Shown one piece after another: positions 43,526 through 52,983 of a stretch of DNA of 64,000 bases (the stretch's first letter is position 1; each line of letters begins with the position of its first letter). The position numbers and the translations under genes were made by a program. Location: the NCBI RefSeq assembly GCF_003854965.1, contig NZ_RQPI01000001.1, positions 806,001 to 870,000 of the forward strand, given 5' to 3'. The stretch is from Paenibacillus rhizophilus (lineage in GTDB: Bacteria > Bacillota > Bacilli > Paenibacillales > Paenibacillaceae). Below the pieces are notes generated by a model that saw nothing but the letters and a program-made list of their open reading frames with translations, searched no databases and had not been told where the DNA came from.

Positions 43526-44347
43526 TTAAAGGATCTGAACGCTTTTTGGGGAACCGCTCATTTCTTTGAGCAGCAGTTCCAGCATTTGCTCGAAACAAAC
43601 CGTAAGCCTATCATTTAAAGCACTATATACCGCCACACCTTCACGATCAGCGGTTATAAAGGCCGGATCAAATGGTATACTGCCAAGTAAGCTCACCCGT
43701 TCTTCCGCAGTAAAGGACACATCTGTGCTGCTTAGTCCTTCCATCCATTTGTTTTGAATCAGATAAAATTGCTCGATTCCAATATCCTTCGCCAGGTGAA
43801 TTACAGATTTTGCCGTCTCCAGACTTCGGCTTCCCGGTTCGATGACGAGGATCAACGCATCCACATTTTTGGCGGTCGAACGCCCAAGATGCTCCAGCCC
43901 TGCTTCAAAATCAATAATCACCGCGTCGTTTTCTTCGGTCACCAAGTAGTTTAGCAAGGTTTTCAGCAGAGTACTCTGCGGACAGGCGCAGCCGGAACCG
44001 CCCTTTGACGCTCCGCCCATTTGCAAAAGCCTAATGCCGTCTTTACTCACAACATAATTCTCCGGAATATCGTCAACCTTTGGGTTTAGGGAAAACCAGC
44101 TGCCGCTGACGCCCGGCTCGCCTCCGGTCTTTTTCTTGATCAAATCCCGGTCATCGGCTATGGTGCGGACTTCTGACAATTGTTCCCTGCTGAACCCTAA
44201 TGCCATTCCGAGATTGGCATCCTGATCCGCATCAATGGCGAGCACCCGGTGCCCTTTTTTCATAAATAAATGAGAGAACATCGCAGCAACCGTTGTTTTT
44301 CCCACGCCGCCTTTGCCCGAAATTGCGATTTTTAATGCCTGGCTCAT
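43526..44347 (-). CDS. cooC: CO dehydrogenase nickel-insertion ATPase CooC
   Basis: 273 aa, MinD/ParA-type P-loop ATPase. The deviant Walker A is GKGGVGKTTVAAM near residue 11, followed by DADQDANLGMALG (switch I) and VIIDFEAGLEHLGR (Walker B region). The CxC motif in GCACPQS near residue 120 is the nickel/zinc-binding dimer site of CooC. CooC loads nickel into the C-cluster of CooS using ATP. It lies 29 nt downstream of cooS with GGAGGG in the gap, so they form one operon. Confidence 0.93.
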   Translation of the reverse strand: MSQALKIAISGKGGVGKTTVAAMFSHLFMKKGHRVLAIDADQDANLGMALGFSREQLSEVRTIADDRDLIKKKTGGEPGVSGSWFSLNPKVDDIPENYVVSKDGIRLLQMGGASKGGSGCACPQSTLLKTLLNYLVTEENDAVIIDFEAGLEHLGRSTAKNVDALILVIEPGSRSLETAKSVIHLAKDIGIEQFYLIQNKWMEGLSSTDVSFTAEERVSLLGSIPFDPAFITADREGVAVYSALNDRLTVCFEQMLELLLKEMSGSPKSVQIL

Positions 44348-44376
44348 TTTTTCTTTCCCTCCCTTATCTTTATCTT

Positions 44377-46305
44377 TCAGATCCCTAGCGCTTCGCGTTT
44401 CATATCAATCCGCTCAAGTAAAATAGCGGCCGCTTTCACAGGGTCACTTTCAACGATCAGCTTCCCCCCAAACAGTCCATCCATCGTAATGCCTTTATCC
44501 TCGCGGCTTCCGGTGAGTGTCCGAGTGACCAGATTCGAACCTGACACCTGCGGGTCCACGCCGACATGAACATCCACACCATGAGCAATAAAATAGGTTC
44601 CGATCGTAAGCGCCTTTGGACTATGCGTTTCCGGACAACTGCCGACTGCAGGAAGGCTGGAGACAGGAACATTCAATTCGTCCGCAATTGCCGACAGCAA
44701 ATCCAACGGTCTGGAATTATCCACACAGCTGCCCATGTGAAGAGCCGGCGGCAGTGTAGACAAGCCTGCATGCTGTCCAAGCTGCTGCAACAAAGACTTC
44801 AAACTATCGCCGCACGCCTCAAGCCCGCCTTCATTCATGAGCCCGTATTTGGCCAACGAATGCGCTGCGCAGCCTGTGGTCACAATCAATACATTATTTT
44901 TGAGCAGTTCCCTTGCAACGGTAACGTTTCCTATATCTTGCGGCTCCCTTGGGTTTGTGCATCCAATTAGTGCGGCAACCCCGCGGATAGTTCCGTCTTT
45001 GATCGCGTCAATCAGCGGCTGTAAAGGATTTTTCTCGTTGATTTTCCCGGTTACTTCACAGAGCTGTTCGACGGAAAATCCGGCATAGGCTTCCACCGAA
45101 CCGGTGGGAATGACTACTTTTATCGGGTCACGTTTTGCAAAATTGCGGATCGATCTCTCCACGATTTCCCTGGCCGCCTCATCCGCGTATTCCGGTTCAA
45201 AATTAACGTGCGTCGCACCCGGAATTTTGACATGCGGCATGGTTGTGATGATTTCCGTATGAAAACATTCCGCCACCTGCTGGATTCCCGGCATAATACA
45301 CTGGATATCGACAACCATCGCTTCAAGCGCACCTGTCACAATCACCAGCTCTTGGGAAGAAAAACTGGAAGCGGCATGCACTCCCTGACGCATTAAAAGC
45401 TCATTTCCCGTGCAGCAGACACCGACAATATTGATCCCTTCCGCACCGACGGTTAGGGCTTTATGCTCAAGTATTCGTGCCCATTCCACGATTTTCTCCG
45501 ACAGCAGCGGAATATGACCATGAACCGCGATATTGATTTGCTTCTCATTAAGCACCGCAAGGGAATAATTGAATTTGACCGCTTTCGGCGTCCCGAACAG
45601 AATGTCCTGCAGATCGGAAGACAAGTGCAATCCGCTGTAGCCGTCAACCAGCCCCATCGTAACGGAGCCCAGCAGCAGGTTGAGCGGATCGGCATCGCCA
45701 CCCATGGCGTTTCTTGTGACCGCTTTTGCGATTTCTAGGTGGGCATTTACCGGTGTGATGCCAAGCTTATCCCAGATTTCGCGCGACTTTTTGTGACCCC
45801 GATACTCAATCCAGTTCATCGTCCCTTCATGCTTTTGAAAATCCTCAAGTGCTGTAAGCGCCACAGCTTTTGCAACTTCGTTTATGGATTTCCCTTCAAT
45901 CTCCAGGTTTAAACCTTCAGCCACCTGCATCAATTTGCCGACATCCCGGATCACATACGGAGCTTTCCCTTCCGCCGTCTTCAGCAAAGCCATTGCGACT
46001 TCTCTGCCGTGTTCGGCATGGCCCGACGCTCCCTGAATCATCGTGTTCAGGAGACTTCTCGCCACTAGTGTATCTGCATTCGAACCGCAAACTCCGCGCC
46101 TTGGCCCATTTCCGTTCGGCACAATTCGGCAAGGACCTTCAAGGCAGGAACGGCAGCAGACGCCGGCCGACCCGAACGGACACCTCGCCGCCATCTGATC
46201 GGCACGATCAAAGGCCGTTTCTATCCCCCTGCTTCTCGCAACCGATAGCATTTGCTGAATCTGAGTATCCTTCGAGACCTCTTCCGGTTCTCTTATTTTG
46301 GCCAC
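44377..46305 (-). CDS. cooS: Anaerobic Ni-dependent carbon monoxide dehydrogenase, catalytic subunit
   Basis: 642 aa, the usual CooS length (~635-640). N-terminal cysteines for the D- and B-clusters appear in ARCPFGSAGVCCRSCLEGPC and RGVCGSN. C-cluster ligands are recognisable: His in VHGHIPLLS, then Cys in GVCCTGNE, VVDIQCIMPG, IGCTNPR, TTGCAAHS and MGSCVDNS. The downstream SPKALTIG Lys takes part in CO/CO2 chemistry. The enzyme interconverts CO and CO2 in the cytoplasm and passes electrons to ferredoxin. The start is GTG (GTGGCCAAA). No cooF, acetyl-CoA synthase or energy-converting hydrogenase is present, so the electron acceptor is unknown. It is followed by cooC and preceded by the nickel permease operon. 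Confidence 0.95.
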   Translation of the reverse strand: MAKIREPEEVSKDTQIQQMLSVARSRGIETAFDRADQMAARCPFGSAGVCCRSCLEGPCRIVPNGNGPRRGVCGSNADTLVARSLLNTMIQGASGHAEHGREVAMALLKTAEGKAPYVIRDVGKLMQVAEGLNLEIEGKSINEVAKAVALTALEDFQKHEGTMNWIEYRGHKKSREIWDKLGITPVNAHLEIAKAVTRNAMGGDADPLNLLLGSVTMGLVDGYSGLHLSSDLQDILFGTPKAVKFNYSLAVLNEKQINIAVHGHIPLLSEKIVEWARILEHKALTVGAEGINIVGVCCTGNELLMRQGVHAASSFSSQELVIVTGALEAMVVDIQCIMPGIQQVAECFHTEIITTMPHVKIPGATHVNFEPEYADEAAREIVERSIRNFAKRDPIKVVIPTGSVEAYAGFSVEQLCEVTGKINEKNPLQPLIDAIKDGTIRGVAALIGCTNPREPQDIGNVTVARELLKNNVLIVTTGCAAHSLAKYGLMNEGGLEACGDSLKSLLQQLGQHAGLSTLPPALHMGSCVDNSRPLDLLSAIADELNVPVSSLPAVGSCPETHSPKALTIGTYFIAHGVDVHVGVDPQVSGSNLVTRTLTGSREDKGITMDGLFGGKLIVESDPVKAAAILLERIDMKREALGI

Positions 46306-46377
46306 TAGATTTTCACGCCCTTTCTCTTGGAGGCAGCATACTCCACCAAATCAGATCTAAATATTCAGAAAGAGACA

Positions 46378-46408
46378 AAGGAAGCCTCGCAGTATTGACG
46401 GCTTCCTT
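46378..46408 (-). terminator. Terminator between the hydrogenase/nickel operon and cooS
   Basis: On the minus strand, AAGGAAGCC...GGCTTCCTT (9 bp) is followed by TGTCTCTTT. It lies 42 nt after the nickel permease stop and indicates that cooS-cooC has its own promoter within 46306-46377. Confidence 0.65.
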
Positions 46409-46449
46409 GTTCTGATCATGGTTATCGTGATCGTAAAGGTGCTCTTACT

Positions 46450-47454
46450 TCACATTCCGTCAACGGCCTGTCTGCCTCTCATCCCTCTCCAAATAAACAT
46501 CGAGACGATCCAGATCAAAATCAGAAATCCGGCCAGAGCGTAGCCAACGTGATCGATACCGAGCCTGTTGATCCACTGGAGATGCTGCGGCCATTTCGCT
46601 TCAATTAGATGAACGAGCTGAACGGCGCCGATAAAAAACGCGGATACAACCGAGACACCGGTAACGATCAGGTTATAGGCTGTCTTTTTCTTGTCCGAAA
46701 TGAATGCCCAGCGGTAGGCCCTTGTCATAATCGCGCCGTCGACCGTGTCCATCAGGCTCATTCCGGCAGCAAACAGCAGCGGTAGGGACAAAATGCCAAT
46801 AATCGAGACCGAGTCGTTCGCAGTACTGGCCGATATAGCAAGCAAACTCACTTCCGTCGCCGTATCAAAGCCAAGCCCGAACAGAAATCCGAGCGGATAC
46901 ATATGCCAGCTTTTGTTGATCATTCGAAGGGCAGGAGCTAACAAACGGGTAAACATTCCCTTGGGTCCATGCACATGACTTAATCCGGAACTCCCGCCTG
47001 TTTGGTTCGCCGCCCCCCGGGCTCCGCGCCATAGCTTCATAAGTGTGAACACATTAATCAGTCCGACGAAGAGCAGGAAGAATCCGGATACCAGCGTTCC
47101 GATCAGCCCGCCGATTTCACGTACTTTTGGATTATCGAGCACAAATGTGTTCATCGAGAGCGCGATCCCCAGCACCATGAGAAAGACGACCGTCGAGTGC
47201 CCAAGGGAAAAATACATGCCTACGCCTAAAGGGTTTCTCTTCCGTTCGATCAGCTTCCGGATCGTATTGTCAATGGCCGAAATATGATCGGCATCAAAAG
47301 CGTGGCGCAGACCGAGCGTGTAAGCCAAAAGGCCAAGCCCCCACAGCTCCGGCTGACGGGCCGCTGCCGTGAGAAATCCGGCTCCCCCCAACACATGCAG
47401 CGCCAATACAACAAGAAAGTAGACGTAGCCGTTACTGGCGGAAATTCTCCTCAT
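46450..47454 (-). CDS. Nickel/cobalt permease, NiCoT (NixA/HoxN) family
   Basis: 334 aa with about eight membrane helices. The signature of the family, RHAFDADHISAIDNTIRK, lies in TM2, and a second motif, LGFDTATEVSLLAI, lies near residue 200. These permeases import Ni2+ with high affinity by secondary transport. AGGAGAAGG precedes the start. The gene follows hypE by about 95 nt on the same strand and ends before a terminator, so it is probably the last gene of the hydrogenase operon. It would supply nickel for the hydrogenase and for the CO dehydrogenase just downstream. Confidence 0.93.
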   Translation of the reverse strand: MRRISASNGYVYFLVVLALHVLGGAGFLTAAARQPELWGLGLLAYTLGLRHAFDADHISAIDNTIRKLIERKRNPLGVGMYFSLGHSTVVFLMVLGIALSMNTFVLDNPKVREIGGLIGTLVSGFFLLFVGLINVFTLMKLWRGARGAANQTGGSSGLSHVHGPKGMFTRLLAPALRMINKSWHMYPLGFLFGLGFDTATEVSLLAISASTANDSVSIIGILSLPLLFAAGMSLMDTVDGAIMTRAYRWAFISDKKKTAYNLIVTGVSVVSAFFIGAVQLVHLIEAKWPQHLQWINRLGIDHVGYALAGFLILIWIVSMFIWRGMRGRQAVDGM

Positions 47455-47548
47455 TCATTTCACCTTCTCCTGGTAGAAGCGCCTCACGCTTCATTTTTAC
47501 AGATATTCCTGCAGTCTCGGACCGTCATAGTATTGCGTATCCCGCTGC

Positions 47549-48559
47549 TTAACAAATCCGGGGCAGTTGGTCGCCTACCAGCACATCGATGATGCGGTTG
47601 CCTCCGGCCAGCGTACGCATATACACCTTTCCCGGATGATCCGCGACAACTTCGCCGATCACGGCAGCGTCCCGCCCGAAGGGGTGACTGCGCAGCAGTT
47701 CCATCACTCGGTCCGCCTGAGCCCCGTCGACCACCAGAATGGCTTTGCCCTCGTTAGCTATGTACAGCGGGTCCATCCCCAGCATGCCGCATAGACCGCT
47801 CACTTCCCCTTTTACGGGAAGCGTACTCTCCTCCAGCCGGATGCCGAAGCCCTGCCCCTCGGTAAATTCATTCAGCGTAGTGGCTACGCCGCCGCGGGTC
47901 GGGTCCCGCATAAGTCTTACGGCACCGCTCATTGAAGCCGTTACCAGCTCCAGCATTCCGTTCAGCGGCGCACAATCGCTTGCCAATTCGGTTTCCACCC
48001 GCAGCTGTTCCCGCTCAATCAGAATCGCTGTTCCGTGATCCCCGATCGTACCGGTGACAATCACACGATCCCCCGGCCGGATCAAAGCTGTGGACAGCTG
48101 GAGACCTTCCGGAATAAAACCCACTCCGGAGGTGTTAAGGAATAGCTTGTCCGCACAGCCCCTAGGAACAACCTTGGTGTCGCCTGTTACAATCGATACA
48201 CCGGCTTCCTGTGCGGTCGACGCCATGGATTCCGCAATCTCCTCCAGTTCCCCAAGAGGAAACCCTTCTTCGATAATCCAACCGCAGCTAATATACCTGG
48301 GAATTGCCCCACAGACGGCCAGATCGTTAACGGTCCCGCAGATGGCCAGCTTCCCGATATTCCCTCCCTTGAAAAAAAGCGGATGAATGACATAGGAATC
48401 CGTGGTGAATGCCATTTGTCCCGGGAGAGTTTCCAGCACTGCCGAATCACCGCCCTCTAGGAGCCAATCATTCCGAAAGTGTTTCTGAAATATCCCTTGG
48501 ATCAGTTGATGGGTCAGCTTCCCCCCGCTGCCGTGGGCTAGAGTAATGATTTCGCTCAT
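47549..48559 (-). CDS. hypE: Hydrogenase maturation protein HypE (carbamoyl dehydratase)
   Basis: 336 aa. The start at 48559 is set by GGGAGGA upstream and by alignment of MSEIITLAHGSGGKLTHQLI with the family; longer frames overlap hypD without homology. PurM-like ATP-binding motifs include GTVNDLAVCGAIPRY, VTGDTKVVPRG and RDPTRGGVATTLNEF. The C-terminus ends LPRIC, the conserved PRIC whose Cys carries the carbamoyl group that is dehydrated to cyanide for the active-site iron. It follows hypD by 14 nt. Confidence 0.96.
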   Translation of the reverse strand: MSEIITLAHGSGGKLTHQLIQGIFQKHFRNDWLLEGGDSAVLETLPGQMAFTTDSYVIHPLFFKGGNIGKLAICGTVNDLAVCGAIPRYISCGWIIEEGFPLGELEEIAESMASTAQEAGVSIVTGDTKVVPRGCADKLFLNTSGVGFIPEGLQLSTALIRPGDRVIVTGTIGDHGTAILIEREQLRVETELASDCAPLNGMLELVTASMSGAVRLMRDPTRGGVATTLNEFTEGQGFGIRLEESTLPVKGEVSGLCGMLGMDPLYIANEGKAILVVDGAQADRVMELLRSHPFGRDAAVIGEVVADHPGKVYMRTLAGGNRIIDVLVGDQLPRIC

Positions 48560-48573
48560 TGGTCTTCCTCCCG

Positions 48574-49659
48574 CTATTGGTATCGGTAATATGCCGCGCA
48601 AGTACCCTCGCTCGACACCATACAGGAACCGATCGGGGTTTCGGGCGTACATGCTTTTCCAAACAACTTGCAATCGGATGGGAGACATTTTCCTTTTAAT
48701 ATATCGCCGCAGCGGCAGCCGCCCGCTTCCTCGTCCCGCTCCTCCACTGAGCCGTTAATCAGGCCCCACGCATCAAAGGATCTGTATTTCTCGCGAAGCC
48801 GAAGGCCTGAGCCCGGGATCTGCCCCAGTCCCCGCCATACGGCATCCGAAGGCTCGAATACTTCATCCATTTTCCCCCGGGCAATCGGATTGCCTCCCGG
48901 CTGAACAACCATGGAATACAAATTGGCGACTGTGGCCTTGTTGTCCCGGATTTGCTCCAGAACGTATAGGATCGAGCCCAGAATATCCGCCGGGTCGAAC
49001 CCGGTTATGGCTCCGGGAATCCCATACGCCTTGGCCAGTTCCTCGTAAAAGCTGGAACCGATTACCGCGCTGACATGGCCGGGATACAGGAAGCCGTCAA
49101 CGGCGACTTCAGGGTCCGAAGATAGCAGGTGCATCGCTGCCGGAATCGTCTTATTGGCTGACAAGATCATGAAATTATCAAGCCCCTGCTGCGCGGCCTC
49201 CAGAACCGTAATGGCCGTTACCGGAACCGTCGTCTCAAACCCGACAGACAGAAAGATAACCGTCTTATCCGGATGCTGACGGGCGATATCCAGACTGTCC
49301 AGCGGGGAATATACCATACGGATATCCCTGCCCATCGCCTTCTCGGTCAGTAAGCTGACGCCCTTATACGGAATCCGCATCATGTCGCCGAAAGTGGCCA
49401 GGATGGTATCCTCTCTCCTGCAGAGCTCTAAAGCCGATTTCAGGTAAAAGCTCGGGGTTACGCAGACCGGACAGCCCGGCCCAGAAACGAGCCTGACGTT
49501 CGGCGGCAGCAATTCCCGAATCCCGTAACGGGAGATCGCCATCGTATGGGTACCGCATACTTCCATAATCGAAACGAGCCTGCCGTCATAGCGCTGGATT
49601 GCCTTCACCAGGCTTTCCGTCAACGTTTGATTCCCAGATGTCCCCAATTGACTAATCAT
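48574..49659 (-). CDS. hypD: Hydrogenase maturation protein HypD
   Basis: 361 aa. Conserved cysteine motifs: MEVCGTHTMAI near residue 35, GPGCPVCVTP near residue 65, and a C-terminal iron-sulfur region CRCGDILKGKCLPSDCKLFG, then CTPETPIGSCMVSSEG. HypD, an iron-sulfur scaffold, works with HypC to assemble the Fe(CN)2CO unit of the hydrogenase. Its start overlaps hypC by 4 nt (ATGA-type), so the genes are translationally coupled. Confidence 0.97.
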   Translation of the reverse strand: MISQLGTSGNQTLTESLVKAIQRYDGRLVSIMEVCGTHTMAISRYGIRELLPPNVRLVSGPGCPVCVTPSFYLKSALELCRREDTILATFGDMMRIPYKGVSLLTEKAMGRDIRMVYSPLDSLDIARQHPDKTVIFLSVGFETTVPVTAITVLEAAQQGLDNFMILSANKTIPAAMHLLSSDPEVAVDGFLYPGHVSAVIGSSFYEELAKAYGIPGAITGFDPADILGSILYVLEQIRDNKATVANLYSMVVQPGGNPIARGKMDEVFEPSDAVWRGLGQIPGSGLRLREKYRSFDAWGLINGSVEERDEEAGGCRCGDILKGKCLPSDCKLFGKACTPETPIGSCMVSSEGTCAAYYRYQ

Positions 49660-49877
49660 GGATACTCCCCCGCCAGCTGCTGAAGCAGCTCCATCGTTTC
49701 CAACGCTTCTTGTTTATCGATGATCGCAATCGCGCAGCCCGCATGAACGAGCAGGTAATCTCCCACGTTCACCCGGTCGACCAGGGCAATGGACACTTCC
49801 CTCCGGATACCGGTAATATCGATCACCGCCTTATCACCACATACGCTTTCTACTTCTCCGGGTATGGCTAAACACAT
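49656..49877 (-). CDS. hypC: Hydrogenase assembly chaperone HypC
   Basis: 73 aa, starting MCLAIPGEVESV. The start at 49877 is required because Cys2, exposed after Met removal, is the essential iron-binding residue; a start seven codons upstream would bury it. The body folds as a small beta-barrel ending AIIDKQEALETMELLQQL. It overlaps the 3' end of hypF by 10 nt and hypD by 4 nt. It carries the Fe(CN)2CO precursor to the large subunit. Confidence 0.96.
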   Translation of the reverse strand: MCLAIPGEVESVCGDKAVIDITGIRREVSIALVDRVNVGDYLLVHAGCAIAIIDKQEALETMELLQQLAGEYP

Positions 49878-52213
49878 GATTCCCGCATCCCTTCCCATGT
49901 TAGATATTTGCCCAGCGCAATCGCCGCCTGGCCTAGTGAAAGCCCCCCATCATTGGCAGGCACCTTGCTGTGGAGCCATACGCGAAACCCGCTGCGTTCC
50001 AATTCGTCGACCGTAAAGGCAAGCAGCAAGCGGTTTTGAAACACACCGCCGCTGAGCGCCACCTCATTCAGACCCCGCTCGGACCGAATTCGCCGGCAGA
50101 CATCCCCTACAATTGCAGCCAATGTCCGGTGAAACGCTCCGGAAATTCCGGAAATACTCATTCCGCTCCGCATCTCGCGAACCAGTTCCCGGATTAGAGG
50201 CGCAGTGCCGATCTCAAGTATGCCTTTCAAATCCTTCACTTCGTACGGATAAATCCGTGACACCTCTTGATCTGCCGCCCTTTCCAAACGAATGGCCGCC
50301 TGGCCTTCGTACTCGGCATAATGGCAGACACCGGTCAGAGACGCCACAGCATCAAACAACCTGCCGACGCTGCTGGTTAGCGGCGTGTTGATGCGCTGGA
50401 GGATTTGGCGTTTGACGATGTCCCTTTTGTACGGCTCAATGTTATTCAGCCAATCGGCCGGCAGCTCCGTCGCATCGTCATTCATGACATAGCTCAATGC
50501 CATCCGCCAAGGCTCCTTGACGGCCGCATCCCCGCCGGGGAGCGGAACATACCCGAAGCGGGCCATACGCTCAAATCCGCCGTAATCCCCGGCGAAAAAT
50601 TCACCGCCCCAGATATGCCCGTCTTCCCCTAGTCCCGTCCCGTCGAAGGCGACCCCGATCACCGGACCGGAAATGCCGTTCTCCGCCATACAGGAAGCGA
50701 TATGGGCGTGATGATGCTGAACGGGGATCTTGACAATGTTCTTTTGTACGGACGCATATTGGGAGGACCGGTATCCAGGGTGCATATCGTAGGCCAAAAC
50801 CCCGGCCTCGGCTGAGAAAATACGCCCAAAATGCTCCGCTCCGTCCATCAGGGAATCCAGCGTTTCCAGGTTATCCAGATCGCCGATATGATGGCTGACA
50901 AAAGCTTTGCGATCCTTGACCAAACAAAACGTATTCTTTAATTCTCCCCCCAAAGCCAAAATGGGAGGGTTGCGGGACTTATGCGGCTGCCTTTCCGCCG
51001 ATTGAACGACAGCAGTCAAGTCGACGGGATAAGGGACGTACCCCCGTGATCTGCGAATGATGTACTCCCGTTCACGAAACACACTGGTTACCGTATCATC
51101 CGTCCGAATATGGATAGGCAGGTCCCCAACCAGGTAATAGTCGGCGATTCCTTGAAGAGTCGGTACCGCCTCCTCATCGCGGTACACAATAGGCTCACCG
51201 GAACGGTTGCCGCTCGTCATGACCATAAGCTCCAAACCGTCCAGAAACAAAAGATGCTGCAACGGAGTATACGGCAGCATCACTCCCAGCATGCCGTTGT
51301 CGGGAGAAAGGAAATCGGCCGGAAGAAGCTTGCGCGCCTCTGACTTCAAGGGAAGCAGGACGATCGGCCGCTGGGGGCTTGTGAGAAGCTCCCGCTCCTT
51401 CTCCGTCACGTTACATATGCGGAGAACCGTCTCCAGCGTATCCGCCATAACGGCGAACGGCTTGCCGTCCCTGCGCTTGCGCACCCGCAGCTCCCGCACC
51501 GTAGCCTCCCGCGTCGCGTCGCAAGCCAGGTGATAGCCGCCGAGGCCCTTAACCGCCAGAATGGCGCCCGACTTCAAACATTCGGCAGCATACGCGACCG
51601 GATCAGCACTATCCACCCTTTTGCCGGAAGCATCCAGCAGATATACCGACGGACCGCAGACTGGACAAGACACTGGCTGGGCATGAAACCGCCGGTTAGC
51701 CGGGTCATGATATTCCTTCGCACAATCCTCGCACAACTCGAAATCCCGGATGGTCGTATACTTCCGGTCGTATGGAACTTGAACCGTAATGGTAAACCGT
51801 GGCCCGCAGTTGGTACAGTTGATGTACGGATATCGGAACCTCCGGTTACCGGGGTCCTTCAGCTCCGCAAGACAATCCTCACAAACGCAAATATCTGGCG
51901 AGAGGTGCACCTCGTGAGAGGCGGCGCCAACGCTCTCTTTTATGCGGAATTCCGTGTATCCGTTAGGAGATTGCAGTTCCCAGGTCAGTTCCTCGATATG
52001 AGAGAGAGGCGGGGCGGATGCCCGCAATGAAACCAAAAAAGCATCGATGTCCGTCCTGCGGCCCTCCGCCTCCAGTCTGATGCCGCTTGAGTCATTCGTG
52101 ACCCACCCTTTAAGATCATGCTGATGCGCAAGCCGGTATACAAAAGGGCGGAACCCCACTCCCTGCACAATACCCTTCACCTGGACATCTACCCGGATGA
52201 CCTCACTCAACAT
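49868..52213 (-). CDS. hypF: Carbamoyltransferase HypF
   Basis: 781 aa, the normal length. Domains in order: acylphosphatase-like (VQGVGFRPFVYRLAHQH), two C4 zinc fingers (CVCEDCLAELKDP...INCTNCGPR and CEDCAKEYHDP...SCPVCGPS), YrdC-like (KSGAILAVKGLGGYHLACDA), and Kae1-like carbamoyltransferase (VQHHHAHIASCMAENG, AFDGTGLGEDGHIWGGE). It converts carbamoyl phosphate and transfers the carbamoyl group to HypE. It overlaps the upstream tatC by 7 nt. The presence of only one hypF suits a stand-alone hydrogenase locus. Confidence 0.97.
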   Translation of the reverse strand: MLSEVIRVDVQVKGIVQGVGFRPFVYRLAHQHDLKGWVTNDSSGIRLEAEGRRTDIDAFLVSLRASAPPLSHIEELTWELQSPNGYTEFRIKESVGAASHEVHLSPDICVCEDCLAELKDPGNRRFRYPYINCTNCGPRFTITVQVPYDRKYTTIRDFELCEDCAKEYHDPANRRFHAQPVSCPVCGPSVYLLDASGKRVDSADPVAYAAECLKSGAILAVKGLGGYHLACDATREATVRELRVRKRRDGKPFAVMADTLETVLRICNVTEKERELLTSPQRPIVLLPLKSEARKLLPADFLSPDNGMLGVMLPYTPLQHLLFLDGLELMVMTSGNRSGEPIVYRDEEAVPTLQGIADYYLVGDLPIHIRTDDTVTSVFREREYIIRRSRGYVPYPVDLTAVVQSAERQPHKSRNPPILALGGELKNTFCLVKDRKAFVSHHIGDLDNLETLDSLMDGAEHFGRIFSAEAGVLAYDMHPGYRSSQYASVQKNIVKIPVQHHHAHIASCMAENGISGPVIGVAFDGTGLGEDGHIWGGEFFAGDYGGFERMARFGYVPLPGGDAAVKEPWRMALSYVMNDDATELPADWLNNIEPYKRDIVKRQILQRINTPLTSSVGRLFDAVASLTGVCHYAEYEGQAAIRLERAADQEVSRIYPYEVKDLKGILEIGTAPLIRELVREMRSGMSISGISGAFHRTLAAIVGDVCRRIRSERGLNEVALSGGVFQNRLLLAFTVDELERSGFRVWLHSKVPANDGGLSLGQAAIALGKYLTWEGMRESCV

Positions 52214-52983
52214 AGCTTTTCGCCCTCATTCCATTCCTGTGTTAGTGACGCTACCTCCCTGCGTTTCTCCATCCGTATGACGACTCTCAGGCTGATTTCA
52301 TAAATAAGAATCAAAGGTACGGCCAGCAGGATTACCGAGGCGATGTCAGCCGAGAGCAAACCTTCCCCAATCAATACGGAGAACACAATGGTGAACCTCG
52401 CTTTTTTCATCCAGGAGGAGCGCAGGAGCCCCAGCTTCCCGAGCGCGATCAGCGGAAAAGGAAGCATGAAGACAAGACCGAAAACGACGCACAGCATCGC
52501 AATGAAGCTGAGGTATTCCTCGCCCGCCAAGGCCGCCTTCATATAAGAGTTTCCGTATGTGAGAAGTGCGCGCAAAACGGAAGGAACGACCACCGCATAA
52601 CAGAGAACTACGCCCAAAATGAAACTGGGAACCATATAAACCACAGCCGTAAGCAGCACTTTTCGTTCCTTGGCGGTTAGGCCGGGACCGATAAAAGCAA
52701 ACAGCTGATAACCGATGAGTGGCGACAGCGCGATGAGGGATGCAATAAGAGACAGCTTGACCCTTAGGACAAAAGCTCCGGTTAACGAAAAAAACGCCAG
52801 ATCCAGCCCCACGTTCCCAACGGATCTTTTTAGAATCTCTACAATCAGGAACGCTTTCGTATAAATGACGGCAGTCAGAACGATGACGGAAGCCACTGTC
52901 ACAATTAATCTTCTGCGCAGCTCCGCCAAATGTTCCAACACCGGTTGATCCGTGTCATGCCGCAAAGAGTTTCGATTAATCAT
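52207..52983 (-). CDS. tatC: Twin-arginine translocase subunit TatC (first copy, canonical N-terminus)
   Basis: 258 aa with six membrane helices. The N-terminal recognition motif HLAELRRRL is intact (residues ~17-25), as are the FIGPGLTAKERK loop between helices 2 and 3 and ADIASVILLAVPLILIYEIS at the C-terminus. TatC recognises twin-arginine signals. It sits in the hydrogenase operon whose small subunits carry RRDFLK signals, and overlaps the second tatC by 8 nt. It is divergent in sequence from its neighbour, so the two are not a recent duplication. Confidence 0.93.
   Translation of the reverse strand: MINRNSLRHDTDQPVLEHLAELRRRLIVTVASVIVLTAVIYTKAFLIVEILKRSVGNVGLDLAFFSLTGAFVLRVKLSLIASLIALSPLIGYQLFAFIGPGLTAKERKVLLTAVVYMVPSFILGVVLCYAVVVPSVLRALLTYGNSYMKAALAGEEYLSFIAMLCVVFGLVFMLPFPLIALGKLGLLRSSWMKKARFTIVFSVLIGEGLLSADIASVILLAVPLILIYEISLRVVIRMEKRREVASLTQEWNEGEKLC

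Noticed and set aside
46306..46377. CooA-type or Fnr-type palindrome upstream of cooS
   Set aside because: I looked for TGT-n-ACA-type dyads in this short region and found only weak AT-rich symmetry (ATATTTAGATCTGAT); not enough to call a site.
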